Shown here in pieces: positions 27,010-34,751 of a stretch of DNA of 57,420 bases; the stretch's first letter is position 1; each line of letters begins with the position of its first letter. The notes under the pieces are model-generated. The model was not told the DNA's origin, did not search any database, and saw only the letters and a list, made by a program, of their open reading frames with translations. The DNA is taken from NCBI RefSeq assembly GCF_020144665.1, contig NZ_JAAHBQ010000040.1, positions 1 through 57,420 on the forward strand, written 5' to 3'. Origin of the DNA: Oscillatoria salina IIICB1. GTDB lineage: Bacteria; Cyanobacteriota; Cyanobacteriia; Cyanobacteriales; SIO1D9. The position numbers and the translations under genes were made by a program.

Positions 27010-28112
27010 TAATGTGGGCCTCCCCCTATAATATTTTTCTCCCAAACTTCTCCCAAACTATACTCTTCAAGCCAAGCATCTAATTCTGTTGGATTTAATC
27101 TCTTAAATTGAGACTCTTTACCGTTTCGGTCTACCACGATTACATCTTCAGGATCAAAATTATCTAAGAAAGAACTAGATTGGGTGCTAATGAGAATTTG
27201 GGTATGGAGTGCCGCCTTACTAAACAAATCAGCCACGATATTTAGGGCATAGGGATGAAGTCCCAGTTCCGGCTCATCAACAACAATAAGTTCTGGAAGT
27301 TCATCTTTTGGCTGTAAGAGCAGCGTGGTAAGACAGATAGCACGCAAAGTCCCATCTGAAAATTGATGTGGTCCAAATACATGATCTGAATCCTTTTCTA
27401 GCCAGTTGAGAATAACACGATTAGATTCATTTGGCTTAAGAACAAAATCATCGAAAAAAGGGGCAATAATCCGAATTGTGCCGATAATACGCTGATAAGC
27501 GGCACCTCCACTTTCTTCACGAAACCTCAGAAGTAATGCAGCTAAATTACCAGCATCGGGCATTAACCATCGGTTATCACCAACATAACAATATTGACGC
27601 ACATCTGCCGTAGCTGATGTGTCGTGAAAGTGATAAACGCGGCAGTGATTGAGTAAGTATCTCAGCGTCTTAGCTGTTTGTATGCCTTCATCTGCTTCTT
27701 TACCTATTTTAGTTTCCTGATGTCCTGCACCTAATGAATCAATTCTTGGAGATTCCCAACCAGTTTGCAGAAAGCTCAATTTTTCTTCATCAAAGATTAG
27801 TGTATCACCTTCAGCATAAGACAGCAGTAGATCATAGGTATCTACCCCATTTTCAACTTCAAATTCCAGCTTTGCTTCTATCTTGCCCGTTGTCTTAGGT
27901 CCGAAATGTAACAGAGATTTAGTACCCCCCGATTTCCCAATGTAAAGTTGTAAGCGCCCAGCCATCATCTCGTTAAGCATCTTGAAGAAAGAGATCAAAT
28001 TGCTTTTACCTGCCCCATTTGCTCCAATCAAGATATTTAAAGGATGTAGCTCAATATCCATTGCCTTAATAGACTTAAATCCATTGAGGGTTAATCTTTT
28101 TAGCCTATTCAA
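27009..28112 (-). CDS. AAA family ATPase, RecF/SMC-like (AAA_21 type)
   Basis: A 367-residue protein with Walker A GANGAGKS at 30-37, the ABC-like signature FSDGTLRA near 251-258, Walker B LIVVDEPELGLHP at 275-287, and ILISTQSS at 307-313 (switch histidine replaced by glutamine). It lacks the C-terminal Toprim of OLD proteins, so the effector would be the separate DUF4276 protein, with which it overlaps (TAATG). Such ATPases sense phage components or DNA and release or activate their partner. It could also be a housekeeping repair ATPase, but the pairing favours defence. Confidence 0.87.
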   Translation of the reverse strand: MNRLKRLTLNGFKSIKAMDIELHPLNILIGANGAGKSNLISFFKMLNEMMAGRLQLYIGKSGGTKSLLHFGPKTTGKIEAKLEFEVENGVDTYDLLLSYAEGDTLIFDEEKLSFLQTGWESPRIDSLGAGHQETKIGKEADEGIQTAKTLRYLLNHCRVYHFHDTSATADVRQYCYVGDNRWLMPDAGNLAALLLRFREESGGAAYQRIIGTIRIIAPFFDDFVLKPNESNRVILNWLEKDSDHVFGPHQFSDGTLRAICLTTLLLQPKDELPELIVVDEPELGLHPYALNIVADLFSKAALHTQILISTQSSSFLDNFDPEDVIVVDRNGKESQFKRLNPTELDAWLEEYSLGEVWEKNIIGGGPH

Positions 28113-28448
28113 AAGTCAGTCTCCTAATTCCATAATTATCTGTTTAGTTATGCAATAATATTTATCATTGTCAGCTTGTTAATAAACCATCATTTGAGGG
28201 AAAAACTCATTTGAGTCTTCAGGAATTTTTCGAGTTTCGTCCAGATAATCTAATCCTAATACTGATAGTCAAATTTTATCCCGGAAAAGCTTTTGGAAAG
28301 GTGTAGCTTACAAGCACCGAAGTGATGGACGAATAGCTAAAATTGGCACTGGGCACGATCGCCTAACTTCAGTCCGATCCATCATCGTTAAAATGAAAAG
28401 ATATTATAGAATTTGTGGAAATTTAACAATTTATAAAGTTTACTTGAC
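28113..28448. other. Divergent intergenic region
   Basis: About 336 bases between the minus-strand ATPase gene and the plus-strand thioredoxin gene. It must carry both promoters. There is no gene or clear hairpin. One HIP1-like GCGATCGC variant (CACGATCGCC) occurs. Confidence 0.35.
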
Positions 28449-29036
28449 ATGACTCAGGATTTATCTCCAGCAAATATCGAGCAAACAGCCAAAGTTGCCA
28501 AACGGGTGAGAAATGTCGTTATTGCCATTGTAGCGATCGCCTTAGCCGCAGCTTTATTTTTAGGCTTCCAAACTGAAACTGACACAGCTACTCTTGACGC
28601 GCAAGCATCAGAATCAACCCCTTTAGAAGTGGCTTTAAGCAACGGTAAACCAACATTCCTCGAATTTTACGCCAACTGGTGTACAAGCTGTCAGACAATG
28701 GCAAAAGACCTCAACGAAGTCAAAAACGAATATAGCGATCGCGTCAACTTCGTCATGCTCAACGTTGATAATAGCAAATGGCTGCCAGAAGTATTGCGCT
28801 ATCGAGTTGACGGCATTCCTCACTTCGTCTTCTTAAACCCAGAAGGAAACGCGATCGCCCAAACCATCGGCGAACAACCAATGTCAGTCATCCAAACAAA
28901 TTTAGACGCTTTAATCGCCAATAATCCCATCCCATATACAAACAACTTCGGTCAAGTCTCAAGATTAGAGGCAATAATGAACAACCCACCGCAAACCTCA
29001 GACGACCCCCGCAGTCACGGCGCATCAGTCAAATAA
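28449..29036 (+). CDS. txlA: Membrane-anchored thioredoxin-like protein (TxlA/HCF164 family)
   Basis: A 195-residue protein. One membrane segment at residues ~22-40 (VVIAIVAIALAAALFLGF) is followed by a thioredoxin domain with active site WCTSC (Cys78, Cys81) in FLEFYANWCTSCQTM and the cis-proline in VDGIPHFVFLNPEG. By family (TxlA in cyanobacteria, HCF164 in plastids) it passes reducing power into the thylakoid lumen, together with CcdA, for cytochrome b6f and c-type cytochrome assembly. No ccdA is adjacent. Confidence 0.9.
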   Translation: MTQDLSPANIEQTAKVAKRVRNVVIAIVAIALAAALFLGFQTETDTATLDAQASESTPLEVALSNGKPTFLEFYANWCTSCQTMAKDLNEVKNEYSDRVNFVMLNVDNSKWLPEVLRYRVDGIPHFVFLNPEGNAIAQTIGEQPMSVIQTNLDALIANNPIPYTNNFGQVSRLEAIMNNPPQTSDDPRSHGASVK

Positions 29037-29077
29037 ACCTCTTACCAAGTTCGACCAAACACACCATGTAGGGGCAA

Positions 29078-29215
29078 CCCCCAGTGGTTGCCCTAGCCCC
29101 CAGTGGTTGCCCTAGCCCCCAGTGGTTGCCCTAGACCCCAGTGGTTGCCCTAACCCCCAGTGGTCGCCCTAACCCCCAGTGGTCGCCCTCGCCCCCAGTG
29201 GTTGCCCTCTCCGCC
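29078..29215. repeat. 19-bp tandem repeat, seven copies
   Basis: The unit is about CCCCAGTGGTTGCCCTAGC. The core CAGTGG starts at 29082, 29101, 29120, 29139, 29158, 29177 and 29196, an exact 19-base spacing. Later copies carry CGCC in place of TGCC. It ends ~30 bases before the lipoprotein start codon. Confidence 0.9.
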
Positions 29216-29247
29216 CTCTCCTTACTCACAAGCTAATCTGGCACAAA

Positions 29248-31179
29248 ATGAGATCCCTTCAACTACGCATCCTCACAACTCTTCTCCCACTGCTAACCGC
29301 AGCTAGCTGCGCCCCCACAACCTCATCTAAACCAGAATTAGCAACACCCACCCCGCAAACCAAACAAATACGACAAAACCAGCAAAATTCCCCAGAAATC
29401 TCCGTTTCAGTTCCCTTAGAAAATCAGTGGACACCCGAACTAGAAGCCGAATTTCAACAACGAGCCAAGCAAATCATCGCCTACCACGCCAACTCAAACT
29501 ACGGTAACACCCACGGCGAAAACGAGAAAAGATCCTACCCCAAAGCCATGTTTGACTTCTTAGCCGGAAACCGAGACAAAGCCATCTCCTTCCTGCAACA
29601 AGAAGATATCCAAGCCGAAGATAACCGCCACACCCAAGGCATTGATTATTATTACGCCTTCACCCTCAAAGGACAAATCCGCAAATACTTCTTCTTTGGC
29701 GAAAATCTCGACCCTGCTTACAAACAACGAATGTTCGAGGGGGCAAAAACCTGGACAGAAAAAGACCCCAACGGACGTCCTCATCCCATCTACGGAGAAG
29801 GTAAAGGCGGTGAAGGTTGGGAACCGGAAATACGCGGCGGCTGGGTAGACGGACGCAACACCGATGGTCTGCGTGCCATGCGAGAAACAGCTATTTACCT
29901 GATGGCAGAAGAAACAGGTAACGAAAACACTCGCCAGCTTTATAAAGAAAAACTTCAGCGCTACGTGGGGGCTTTATATAACATTGGTATGGGTGAATGG
30001 GACTCAGAAACCTATCACGGTCATACCTTCGCTGCTTATCTCAACCTTTATGATTTTGCCCAAGATCCAGAAGTAAAAGCTTTAGCCAAAGCTGGCTTAG
30101 ATTGGATGTCTGCGGCGGCTGCACTGAAATATTATCGCGGTGGTTTTGGCGGACCATCAAAGCGAGATTACGGTTATAGCAATGTTGTTTTTGGTTCGTC
30201 GGCAGCGCGTACCTTTTGGTTATATTTTGGCGATACAACTCACCAAAATCCCGATCCAGAACTGGATACCCTACATTTAATTACCAGTTCCTATCGTCCT
30301 CCTTTAGCTGTAGTTGCTTTAGCCCGGAAACAGTTTGATAAACCAGTAGAAATCTTAGCTACTAAACCACTATACGAAAATTGGCAACCAGGAAACGATC
30401 GGCAACCGGGATATTGGGAAACGAATTTTTTCGCTAATACTTATCAAATGGGTAGCATCGCGGGAACTTTTCCGGATGCCGATCTTAGTCCGTTTAAATT
30501 AATGGCTGATAACTCCCAACGTGGTGTTGATTATTTCGTCGTTAATACAGGCGGTGGCTGGGTTAGACCAGGAAAAAATCCAGGCGATCGAATTGGACAA
30601 TACCGCAATCTTCTGATTTGGTTGCGTCCCGCCAATCAACCTTTTTTCTTCCAATTACCAGAAACAGCTAAGGCGGAAATTGAAGAGGGAATTTGGTTTT
30701 TTCAACTAGAAAATACTTGGTTAGCTGTTCAGCCAATTAATTTGAGTAGCTATACAAAAGTCAGTATCCCGAAAGAAAAATTTGCCCAGCAATATTCGGC
30801 GGAGCAAACTTTGCAAGCGACAGCTACAGGAAATAATTATGCGGGTTTTGTGTTAGAAGTGGGTGAAAGAGAAAGTTATGGTAGTTATGAGGATTTTCAA
30901 CAAGCAGTTAAAAGTAAAAGCCGCCTTGATTTGAGTAGTTTGGATCGAGGAAAAGTACAGTTAAGGGGTGCTAATGGCTCTCGCTTAGAATTAACTCTCA
31001 ACAGCGAGAATGAATTACCTTTAGTTGTGCGTAACGGGACGATTCATAACTGGTCAAAAAATTTTGCTATCTATAACCCGACAAACGGGAATTTGCCTAT
31101 TTATCTGGGATGGAAAATAGGTAATTTGCAAATCAAAGCTGGAGATTTAAGTTTTGAGGCGACTGTCACTGGATATTAG
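29248..31179 (+). CDS. Secreted lipoprotein of unknown function
   Basis: 643 residues from the ATG at 29248. The frame is open back to 29179 through the 19-bp repeats, which is unlikely to be translated. The N-terminus is a lipoprotein signal (LRILTTLLPLLTAASC, lipobox cysteine at ~residue 21). The body is rich in helices with Trp, Tyr and Gly motifs (WDSETYHGHTFAAYLNLYDF, YYRGGFGGPSKRDYGYSN), and a beta-rich end follows. This looks like an (alpha/alpha) toroid plus beta-sandwich, as in some polysaccharide lyases and hydrolases. I do not recognise the family, and the enzymatic role is only a guess. Confidence 0.8.
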   Translation: MRSLQLRILTTLLPLLTAASCAPTTSSKPELATPTPQTKQIRQNQQNSPEISVSVPLENQWTPELEAEFQQRAKQIIAYHANSNYGNTHGENEKRSYPKAMFDFLAGNRDKAISFLQQEDIQAEDNRHTQGIDYYYAFTLKGQIRKYFFFGENLDPAYKQRMFEGAKTWTEKDPNGRPHPIYGEGKGGEGWEPEIRGGWVDGRNTDGLRAMRETAIYLMAEETGNENTRQLYKEKLQRYVGALYNIGMGEWDSETYHGHTFAAYLNLYDFAQDPEVKALAKAGLDWMSAAAALKYYRGGFGGPSKRDYGYSNVVFGSSAARTFWLYFGDTTHQNPDPELDTLHLITSSYRPPLAVVALARKQFDKPVEILATKPLYENWQPGNDRQPGYWETNFFANTYQMGSIAGTFPDADLSPFKLMADNSQRGVDYFVVNTGGGWVRPGKNPGDRIGQYRNLLIWLRPANQPFFFQLPETAKAEIEEGIWFFQLENTWLAVQPINLSSYTKVSIPKEKFAQQYSAEQTLQATATGNNYAGFVLEVGERESYGSYEDFQQAVKSKSRLDLSSLDRGKVQLRGANGSRLELTLNSENELPLVVRNGTIHNWSKNFAIYNPTNGNLPIYLGWKIGNLQIKAGDLSFEATVTGY

Positions 31180-31499
31180 TTTTTAGTGGCAGTTTATGGT
31201 CAAATAAAAGTTAGAGTTAACTAGATACAATTATCAAGTTATTAGGTATTTCTTTCTTTTGGTTCTCTCAGAGGAAAGCAAAATTTACACAACCTTGACT
31301 AGGTTAACCTTGTGCCGCCATCTAGACAATGTTAGCGAGAAAAAAAATCTCGAAACTCTACCTAACAGAATAAATCTTATCAGTTTGATGATGCGTCTGT
31401 AGATTGAAGTATCAAAGGAAATTTTTCTAGAAGATATGAGTAGATCGCTATCTAAGCGACTGATGGCGATGCCAAAAATAGATAAGGAGGAATTTAGTT
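31180..31499. other. Intergenic region upstream of manganese catalase
   Basis: No gene. A small hairpin CGAGA...TCTCG lies near 31337-31353. A strong AAGGAGG ribosome binding site is at its right end (31485-31491). Confidence 0.4.
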
Positions 31500-32189
31500 T
31501 TGTTTTTCCATAAAAAAGAGCTAATTGAGAAAAGCATAAATATAGATGAGCCTAATCCTCGTTTTGCTCAACTGTTATTAGAACAATTTGGCGGTGCGAC
31601 AGGCGAATTATCGGCTGCTTTACAATATTGGGTACAATCATTTCATACCGAAGATCCTGGTATTCGGGATATGCTTCAAGATATTGCTATTGAAGAGTTT
31701 AGTCACTTAGAAATGATTGGCAAACTGATCGAAAATCATACCAAAAATGTCGATCAAACTGAAGCATTTAAGAGTACCTTGTTTGCTGTTCGTGGTAAAG
31801 GACCTCACTTTCTCGACAGTCAAGGAAATGCTTGGAATGCAAATTATCTAAATGAAGGTGGCGATGTAGTGCGAGATTTACGTGCTGATATTGCGGCTGA
31901 AGCGGGGGCGCGTCAAACTTACGAACAACTGATTAAATTAGCACCAGATGAGGGTACAAAGAAGACTTTGGTTCACTTGCTCACCCGGGAAATTTCTCAT
32001 ACGAAAATGTTCATGAATGCCTTAGATTCAATGGGTAAACTTACCGATCCTTTCTTTGGTAATATTGAACCTGATGAAACTGTAGATATTTACTATAATC
32101 TCTCTACTAACGGTAAGGATGAGCGTGGTCCTTGGAATTCGGAACCTGATTTTCGCTATGTGGCAAATCCTCAACCCGGCGGACAATAA
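31500..32189 (+). CDS. Manganese catalase
   Basis: A 229-residue four-helix-bundle di-manganese enzyme that breaks down hydrogen peroxide. Metal-ligand motifs are visible: GATGELSAALQYWVQSF (Glu), DIAIEEFSHLEMIG (Glu, His), DIAAEAGARQTYEQLI (Glu) and LTREISHTKMF (Glu, His). The start is TTG at 31500, nine bases after an AAGGAGG ribosome binding site; no ATG is in frame nearby. It has a strong terminator directly downstream. The length is at the short end of the family. It is probably part of the oxidative stress defence. Confidence 0.93.
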   Translation: MFFHKKELIEKSINIDEPNPRFAQLLLEQFGGATGELSAALQYWVQSFHTEDPGIRDMLQDIAIEEFSHLEMIGKLIENHTKNVDQTEAFKSTLFAVRGKGPHFLDSQGNAWNANYLNEGGDVVRDLRADIAAEAGARQTYEQLIKLAPDEGTKKTLVHLLTREISHTKMFMNALDSMGKLTDPFFGNIEPDETVDIYYNLSTNGKDERGPWNSEPDFRYVANPQPGGQ

Positions 32190-32191
32190 TT

Positions 32192-32237
32192 ATTAGTTAG
32201 GGTGCGTTTAGTAACGCACCTTCTAACTAGATATTTT
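32192..32237 (+). terminator. Strong terminator after manganese catalase
   Basis: TTAGTTAG-GGTGCGTT pairs with AACGCACC-TT-CTAACTAG, giving a long stem with a 3-4 base loop, followed by ATATTTTTTA. It starts a few bases after the catalase stop codon and ends right at the stop of the small minus-strand gene, so it may serve both. Confidence 0.85.
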
Positions 32238-32354
32238 TTAATGAACTTGGCGGGTTCTTTTGGGCAGAATCCAACACAAAATGGGAGATATTGCTGCACA
32301 GTAAATTGCGACAATCCCAATTACTAACAAAGCTTGACTTAATTCTGGAGTCAT
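32238..32354 (-). CDS. Small single-membrane-span protein, 38 residues
   Basis: On the minus strand an ATG at 32352-32354 opens a 38-codon frame reading MTPELSQALLVIGIVAIYCA, then AISPILCWILPKRTRQVH. An AGAGG ribosome binding site lies about 7 bases upstream. One strong membrane helix spans residues ~8-30, followed by a basic end, as in low-molecular-weight subunits of photosynthetic or NDH complexes. I cannot match it to a named subunit. It is too short for ordinary gene finders, but start, ribosome binding site, hydrophobic profile and flanking terminator all agree. Confidence 0.6.
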   Translation of the reverse strand: MTPELSQALLVIGIVAIYCAAISPILCWILPKRTRQVH

Positions 32355-32571
32355 GATGAGCCTCTTTGATATCCTGACTCAGTAGCGTAAACCCTGAGTG
32401 TCTCTACGACAATTTTAACAATTGACCTAGTTTTTGGTAGCTTTGGTGACAGAACAAATACTACCTTGTAAGGTAATGATTTCTACACTTTCAAGGCGAT
32501 CGCTTTCTGATTTTCAGATTTAGAGTTGATAAAACTTAAAGCTTTGTTTTATTTGTTAATAAAATTGCCGA

Positions 32572-32780
32572 TTAGTAACTAACTTTTTCTTCTTGAACCA
32601 AGGTTAAATTTAGCAATTCTCCTTTAGCAGAATAGCTGCGAACCAACCTATAGCGCAGGTTTGGGGCGACTAACCAACCAGCTTCGAGAACAAAAGGATA
32701 ACCGCGTTTAATTTCTAAGGGACAGTTAGCAGAAGCTGCATCTGGTAGTAACAAAATCTGTACGGGTAAGTCGCTTTTTT
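32572..32780 (-). pseudogene. DUF3598 protein, 3' part (split by insertion)
   Basis: Reads KSDLPVQILLLPDAASANCP and continues IKRGYPFVLEAGWLVAPNLR, RLVRSYSAKGE, TLVQEEKVSY, the C-terminal end of a cyanobacterial DUF3598 (calycin-like) protein. The 5' part of the same gene is at 34125-34748, on the other side of a TnpB element. The two pieces join in frame as LLFDRK + SDLPVQ. Confidence 0.85.
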
Positions 32781-32830
32781 GACGCTCCACGCCCTATAAG
32801 GACGTGGATTCTTCATTCAACGAATCTTCG
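32780..32830 (-). ncRNA. Predicted 3' part of the TnpB guide RNA (omega/reRNA)
   Basis: By analogy with studied TnpB elements, the guide RNA overlaps the 3' end of tnpB and the right end. Here a hairpin CCACGTCC-ttata-GGGCGTGG is followed by GAGCGTCA and then host DNA starting AAAAAGCGACTTACCCGTAC, which would be the guide. This is inferred from position and structure only. Confidence 0.4.
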
Positions 32831-34124
32831 TTGGCTAACAGGATTTCTCCAACCAACCAAGAGGAAGTTTCTCCTGAAGCGTAGATTTTCGTGCGCCCCA
32901 CGATATATAAAGCTCTTTGCAGAATGTTTATCGCCGCGTTCCAGTCCCGGTCGCAAACAAACCTACAATGATGACAAACATGAGTTCTCGTCGATAGAGA
33001 TTTTTGTACTTTCTCTCCACAGTTGGAGCAGTTTTGAGAAGTATTATGGGGAGGAACAGCAATGGCTAACTTTCCATATTTGTCTGCAAAGTATTCTAAC
33101 CATTGACGGAAAGTTGTCCATCCTGCATCCGTTATCGATTTAGCTAGACGACGATTCTTCACCATGCCTCTTACATTCAAATTTTCATAGGCGACCAAAT
33201 CGTTAGATTGGATTAAACGGAGTGCCACTTTCTTGCAATACTCTTCTCGTTGCCTACTTACTTTTAAATGCTTTTTGGCAGATCGCTGTCTCGCTTTGTG
33301 ATAATTATTGGACTGTGGCTTTTTGCCTTTGCGGTACTTATTTGATTTTCTGCGGTTGAGTCTATTAAGATGTTTTTCTGCTTTTCTATAGTATTGAGGA
33401 ACTACTTCCGTATTCCCCTGACTATCAGCAATGAAAAACTTCAAACCCACATCAATTCCTACAGCCTTTTGAGTAGGAGTTAAAGGTTTTACGGTATCTC
33501 TGGGGTCTAATTTAATCGAGAATTGGACGTAATACCCATCTGCTCTCCTGACAATTCTGACCCGTTTAATTTGCTCTGGCTGAAAGTATTGAATGTCTCT
33601 AGAACCAATTAGTTTTAGTTTCCCTATTCCTTTTTTGTCGGTGAAGGTGATGTGTTTCTTGGTGCTTTCATCCAGCTTCCAACCCGAAACTTTATACTCT
33701 ACAGAACGAGAGTGTTTTTTAAATTTGGGATAGCCCTTTTTTCCTAGTTTTTGTTGTTTACAATTCTCATAAAAGCGAGTAATTGCTCTCAGTGTTCTTT
33801 CAACCGCAGTTTGACAAGCATGGGAGTTTAAGTCTTTGACAAATTCAAACTCATTTCTTAATGCTGTGTTGTATCTAAAGAGTTCAGCTTTACCTACACC
33901 TGTGTTATCCATCCAGAAGCGAAGCACTTTATTTCGCACAAACTGACTTGTCCGAATCGCCTCTTCAATGGCAGCTACTTGTTGTGGCTTTGGCTTAACC
34001 TTGTACTCCAAGACCAACATTTGATCCTGACCACGCTAGTATCAAAATGGTAGCAGATTCAACCCAAAATAGCAACAAAAAGCCGTCCTCCGCTTCGCTA
34101 AAGGACGGGGCTTGAAACCCAAGA
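32781..34124 (-). mobile_element. IS200/IS605-family TnpB-only insertion sequence
   Basis: About 1.34 kb carrying tnpB and no tnpA. The end next to the tnpB start has a hairpin, CCGTCCT-ccgcttcgctaa-AGGACGG (34083-34108). The end after tnpB has a hairpin CCACGTCC-ttata-GGGCGTGG and finishes near GAGCGTCA at about 32780. There are no terminal inverted repeats or target duplications, as expected for the family. It needs TnpA from another locus to move. Boundaries are uncertain by a few bases because of an A-run in the target. Confidence 0.85.
32794..34020 (-). CDS. tnpB: TnpB RNA-guided endonuclease
   Basis: A 408-residue protein with an intact RuvC-like active site: Asp190 (VGIDVGLKFF), Glu279 (LVAYENLNV) and Asp359 (DRDWNAAINI). 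The zinc finger is Cys331, Cys334, Cys349, Cys352 (NCSNCGEK, HVCHHC). The N-terminal helix-turn-helix region (LEYKVKPKPQQVAAIEEAIR) and a basic middle (~215-260) are typical. By family, TnpB cuts DNA using an RNA made from the 3' end of its own gene and the element's right end, with the guide given by the flanking host DNA. It appears functional. Confidence 0.93.
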   Translation of the reverse strand: MLVLEYKVKPKPQQVAAIEEAIRTSQFVRNKVLRFWMDNTGVGKAELFRYNTALRNEFEFVKDLNSHACQTAVERTLRAITRFYENCKQQKLGKKGYPKFKKHSRSVEYKVSGWKLDESTKKHITFTDKKGIGKLKLIGSRDIQYFQPEQIKRVRIVRRADGYYVQFSIKLDPRDTVKPLTPTQKAVGIDVGLKFFIADSQGNTEVVPQYYRKAEKHLNRLNRRKSNKYRKGKKPQSNNYHKARQRSAKKHLKVSRQREEYCKKVALRLIQSNDLVAYENLNVRGMVKNRRLAKSITDAGWTTFRQWLEYFADKYGKLAIAVPPHNTSQNCSNCGEKVQKSLSTRTHVCHHCRFVCDRDWNAAINILQRALYIVGRTKIYASGETSSWLVGEILLANEDSLNEESTSL

Positions 34125-34748
34125 TTTTCGGTCAAAAAGGAGAGTCGAACCATTAATTTTAGCAGTAGAGGCGATCGCGCGAGAGCCAAATTTTAGCTCT
34201 TGATGCAAGCGATTTTCTCCTTCGCGACGAATATGCAGTCGAGTTGCGAAAGTTTCTGGACTGCTGAAATCGGGATAAATACTCATCGCTTCTCCCTGCC
34301 ATTCACCTAATAATTGCTCCACCGTCAGTGGGTTGCGTTCCGGAGTATCCGTACCTGCTAACTTTTCCCGAACCAAACTAATAAATTCGAGTTTACTTTC
34401 TTTATTAAACATTTGTACCAAACGCATCCGGCGAGATTCATTAATCAAGCCTAATTCAGCGCCAAATTCAGCAAATGGCGACCATTGTAGGGAACCTTGA
34501 GAAAAAGCGCCATTGGGAAAAAATAAAGCCCCTCTAGACAAAGAACTAAAATCTAACACTTTTTCTTGAGGCGGTTGACCCGGAGGCAGCCGACGGACAA
34601 CCAGATGAATAGCTTGGTTATTATTAACTCCTTCGAGAGAAACCACCGTCGGAGTATCCTCCAATTCCTCACCTTGAGGTGAAAAGCGAGTAAACGAACC
34701 GTGCCATTCGCCCAAATTTTGTAGTAAATTGTTCCATTGGGAAGGCAT
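34125..34748 (-). pseudogene. DUF3598 protein, 5' part (split by insertion)
   Basis: Starts MPSQWNNLLQNLGEWHGSFT and continues RFSPQGEELEDTPTVVSLEG, FFPNGAFSQGSLQW, LTVEQLLGEWQGEAMSIYPD and INGSTLLFDRK, a clear DUF3598 N-terminal and central part. It then reads into the TnpB element (SWVSSPVL, stop at 34098). The start codon is three bases after the stop of the upstream 1001-residue kinase, so the two were one operon. The function of DUF3598 is not known; loss of its C-terminus probably inactivates it. Confidence 0.9.
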
Positions 34749-34751
34749 AAA

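Noticed and set aside
29078-29215. CRISPR-like short repeats
   Set aside because: The 19-bp units are head-to-tail with no spacers, so this is a minisatellite.
29179-29247. N-terminal extension of the lipoprotein gene (MVALAPSGCPLRP...)
   Set aside because: It is translated from the 19-bp repeat and lies before a normal lipoprotein signal peptide; the ATG at 29248 is the sensible start.
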